Part shown: piece by piece, positions 33,185 to 34,136 of the stretch
Layout of the letters: each line of letters opens with the position of its first letter
Numbering within the stretch: the first letter of the stretch is position 1
NCBI GenBank assembly: GCA_016783885.1
Contig: JADHVR010000040.1
Span: 1 to 34,136, forward strand
DNA length: 34,136 bases
Source of the DNA: Bacteroidales bacterium
Lineage (GTDB): Bacteria; Bacteroidota; Bacteroidia; Bacteroidales; JAADJA01
Direction: 5' to 3'
Notes under the pieces: model-generated
Database searches by the model: none
Told to the model about the DNA's origin: nothing
Seen by the model: only the letters and a program-made list of their open reading frames with translations
Translations under genes and position numbers: made by a program

Positions 33185-33862
33185 ATGAAAAAAGTGAAAA
33201 TTATTTTAAGCTTAGCAGTATTGTTTTTTGTATATACTGCTGTTAATGCACAGGTTGAAAAGAACAAATTTTTATTCGGTGCATCCAGTAATATGAATGC
33301 TTTGTTTGGAAGTTCTAAAATTGAAACAACACAAAGCGGAACAACAACAAAGACCGATGGTCCAAAAACTGTTAATTTTAATCTTACCCCTTCATTTGGG
33401 TATTTTGTCATCGATGGTCTTGCAGCAGGGCTTTTCTTTGATATTGATATTGATAATTGTAAATATGAGCAGGAATTGCAAACCGGTGGTAATGTAGATT
33501 TAATAGATAATACATCCACAATGATAGTTGGTCCGTTTATCCGTTATTATATTAATTTGGGTAAAATAAAACCATTTGCGGAAGGTAATATTGGTTTTGG
33601 ATCAATGAAAGACAAATATGAATATTTAGATTGGTCTGGTACTTCTTATACTATAAAAGAAGAGGAAGATAAATATAATATTTTTAACTGGGGTTTAGGC
33701 GCAGGAGTTGCTTTTTTCCTTTCTGATAATGTATCAATTGATGCTATGTTGGGTTATAATAATTCTACCATCAATTATAAGGATGATGAAAATGATTATA
33801 AGTATAAGTTTAAAGCAGGTTCGTTTGGAGCTAATTTCGGATTTACGATTATTATTCCATAG
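33185..33862 (+). CDS. small outer-membrane beta-barrel protein
   Basis: This 225-residue protein has a signal peptide (1-22, ending AVNAQ). The mature part looks like an 8-stranded barrel: alternating hydrophobic and polar strands such as VNFNLTPSFGYFVIDGLAAGLFFDI, TMIVGPFIRYYINLGKIKPFAEGNIGFG (split by turns), NIFNWGLGAGVAFFLSDNVSIDAMLGY and GSFGANFGFTIIIP at the end. This fits the OmpA-like/OmpX-type outer-membrane beta-barrel family (porin-family protein in common annotation). The Y-x-N-x-G turn of such barrels is seen around IRYYINLG. It is a single gene with its own promoter and a strong terminator. Function (adhesion, receptor or structural) is unknown. Confidence 0.8.
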   Translation: MKKVKIILSLAVLFFVYTAVNAQVEKNKFLFGASSNMNALFGSSKIETTQSGTTTKTDGPKTVNFNLTPSFGYFVIDGLAAGLFFDIDIDNCKYEQELQTGGNVDLIDNTSTMIVGPFIRYYINLGKIKPFAEGNIGFGSMKDKYEYLDWSGTSYTIKEEEDKYNIFNWGLGAGVAFFLSDNVSIDAMLGYNNSTINYKDDENDYKYKFKAGSFGANFGFTIIIP

Positions 33863-33879
33863 TTAAAAATAACCTAATA

Positions 33880-33911
33880 AAAAAGCCGTCAATCATTATT
33901 GACGGCTTTTT
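33880..33911. terminator. strong intrinsic terminator after the beta-barrel gene
   Basis: A perfect 14-base stem (AAAAAGCCGTCAAT with ATTGACGGCTTTTT) closes a 4-base CATT loop. It works in both directions because of its A- and T-rich flanks. The remaining 33912-34136 contains a GC-richer patch (about 33916-33985) but no gene or RNA that I can recognise. Confidence 0.88.
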
Positions 33912-34136
33912 GTTTGCCCTGCACCGCTGCCACGGCTCCTACGGATTTATGCGTCAGCCTGTGAGTTGGATAATCCGGAGGGAAATAATATTTTGCTTAT
34001 TACACAAATTTACCGTTAACTGATTTCATTCTTATTAACTTTATCCAATTGTTTTAAATTATGGAGATATATTAAATGTTTATTTATACAAGAATAATAT
34101 CTATTGTATAATGATTCTTTTTTTATAATAATTTAA

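Overview
The window reads as a chromosomal segment of an AT-rich member of the Bacteroidota. The main evidence is a SusC/SusD outer-membrane pair, a secreted protein with a type IX secretion C-terminal domain, an HU-like/SPOR fusion protein, a Fur-like gene next to purA, and repeated upstream matches to the Bacteroidota promoter form (TTTG, about 20 bases, TAnnTTTG). Shine-Dalgarno sequences are mostly absent. No rRNA, tRNA, CRISPR array, transposase, integrase or phage gene was recognised. The genes at both edges suggest an ordinary chromosomal context.

Layout. 1-263 (-): 5' part of an acyl-adenylate ligase, probably MenE. 538-2301 (+): Fur-like regulator and purA. 2417-3727 (+): secreted protein with three PepSY-like repeats. 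3754-4772 (-): trmB and an alkyltransferase-like protein, overlapping by 4 bases. 4861-7840 (-): a very AT-rich island with a degraded restriction-modification locus: a methyltransferase whose reading frame is broken at its N-terminus, two small proteins with PD-(D/E)XK-like signatures, and an unknown small ORF. 7970-11272 (-): a housekeeping operon of deoxynucleoside kinase, YwqK/MORN-like lipoprotein, kdsB and HU-SPOR protein. 11372-12886 (-): a GH3-family protein, divergent from ispE (13011-13823, +).

13935-15268 (+): a papain-like cysteine protease lipoprotein and an unknown exported partner, joined by an unusually strong Shine-Dalgarno sequence. 15378-15504: a nested hairpin and a bidirectional terminator. 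15527-17416 (-): a secreted protein with sialidase-type Asp-boxes and a type IX sorting domain. 17729-22539 (+): LptF/LptG permease, two glycosyltransferases, a true O6-methylguanine methyltransferase and a WbuC-like cupin, tightly packed. 22594-27720 (+): hisS, two tandem MIO-type ammonia-lyase paralogues and a small membrane protein. 28039-32944 (+): SusC and SusD. 33185-33862 (+): a small outer-membrane beta-barrel protein.

How the genes fit together. Much of the window concerns the envelope (kdsB, LptF/G, glycosyltransferases, WbuC, SPOR protein, SusCD, beta-barrel). The rest is core metabolism or information processing (purA, trmB, hisS, ispE, deoxynucleoside kinase). The regions least explained by known biology are the decayed restriction-modification island, the protease/partner pair, the second MIO lyase with its altered selectivity pair, and the nested hairpin at 15378-15451. 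I did not find a clearly new multi-gene system. The protease/partner pair and the three small ORFs of the restriction island are the best candidates for something undescribed.
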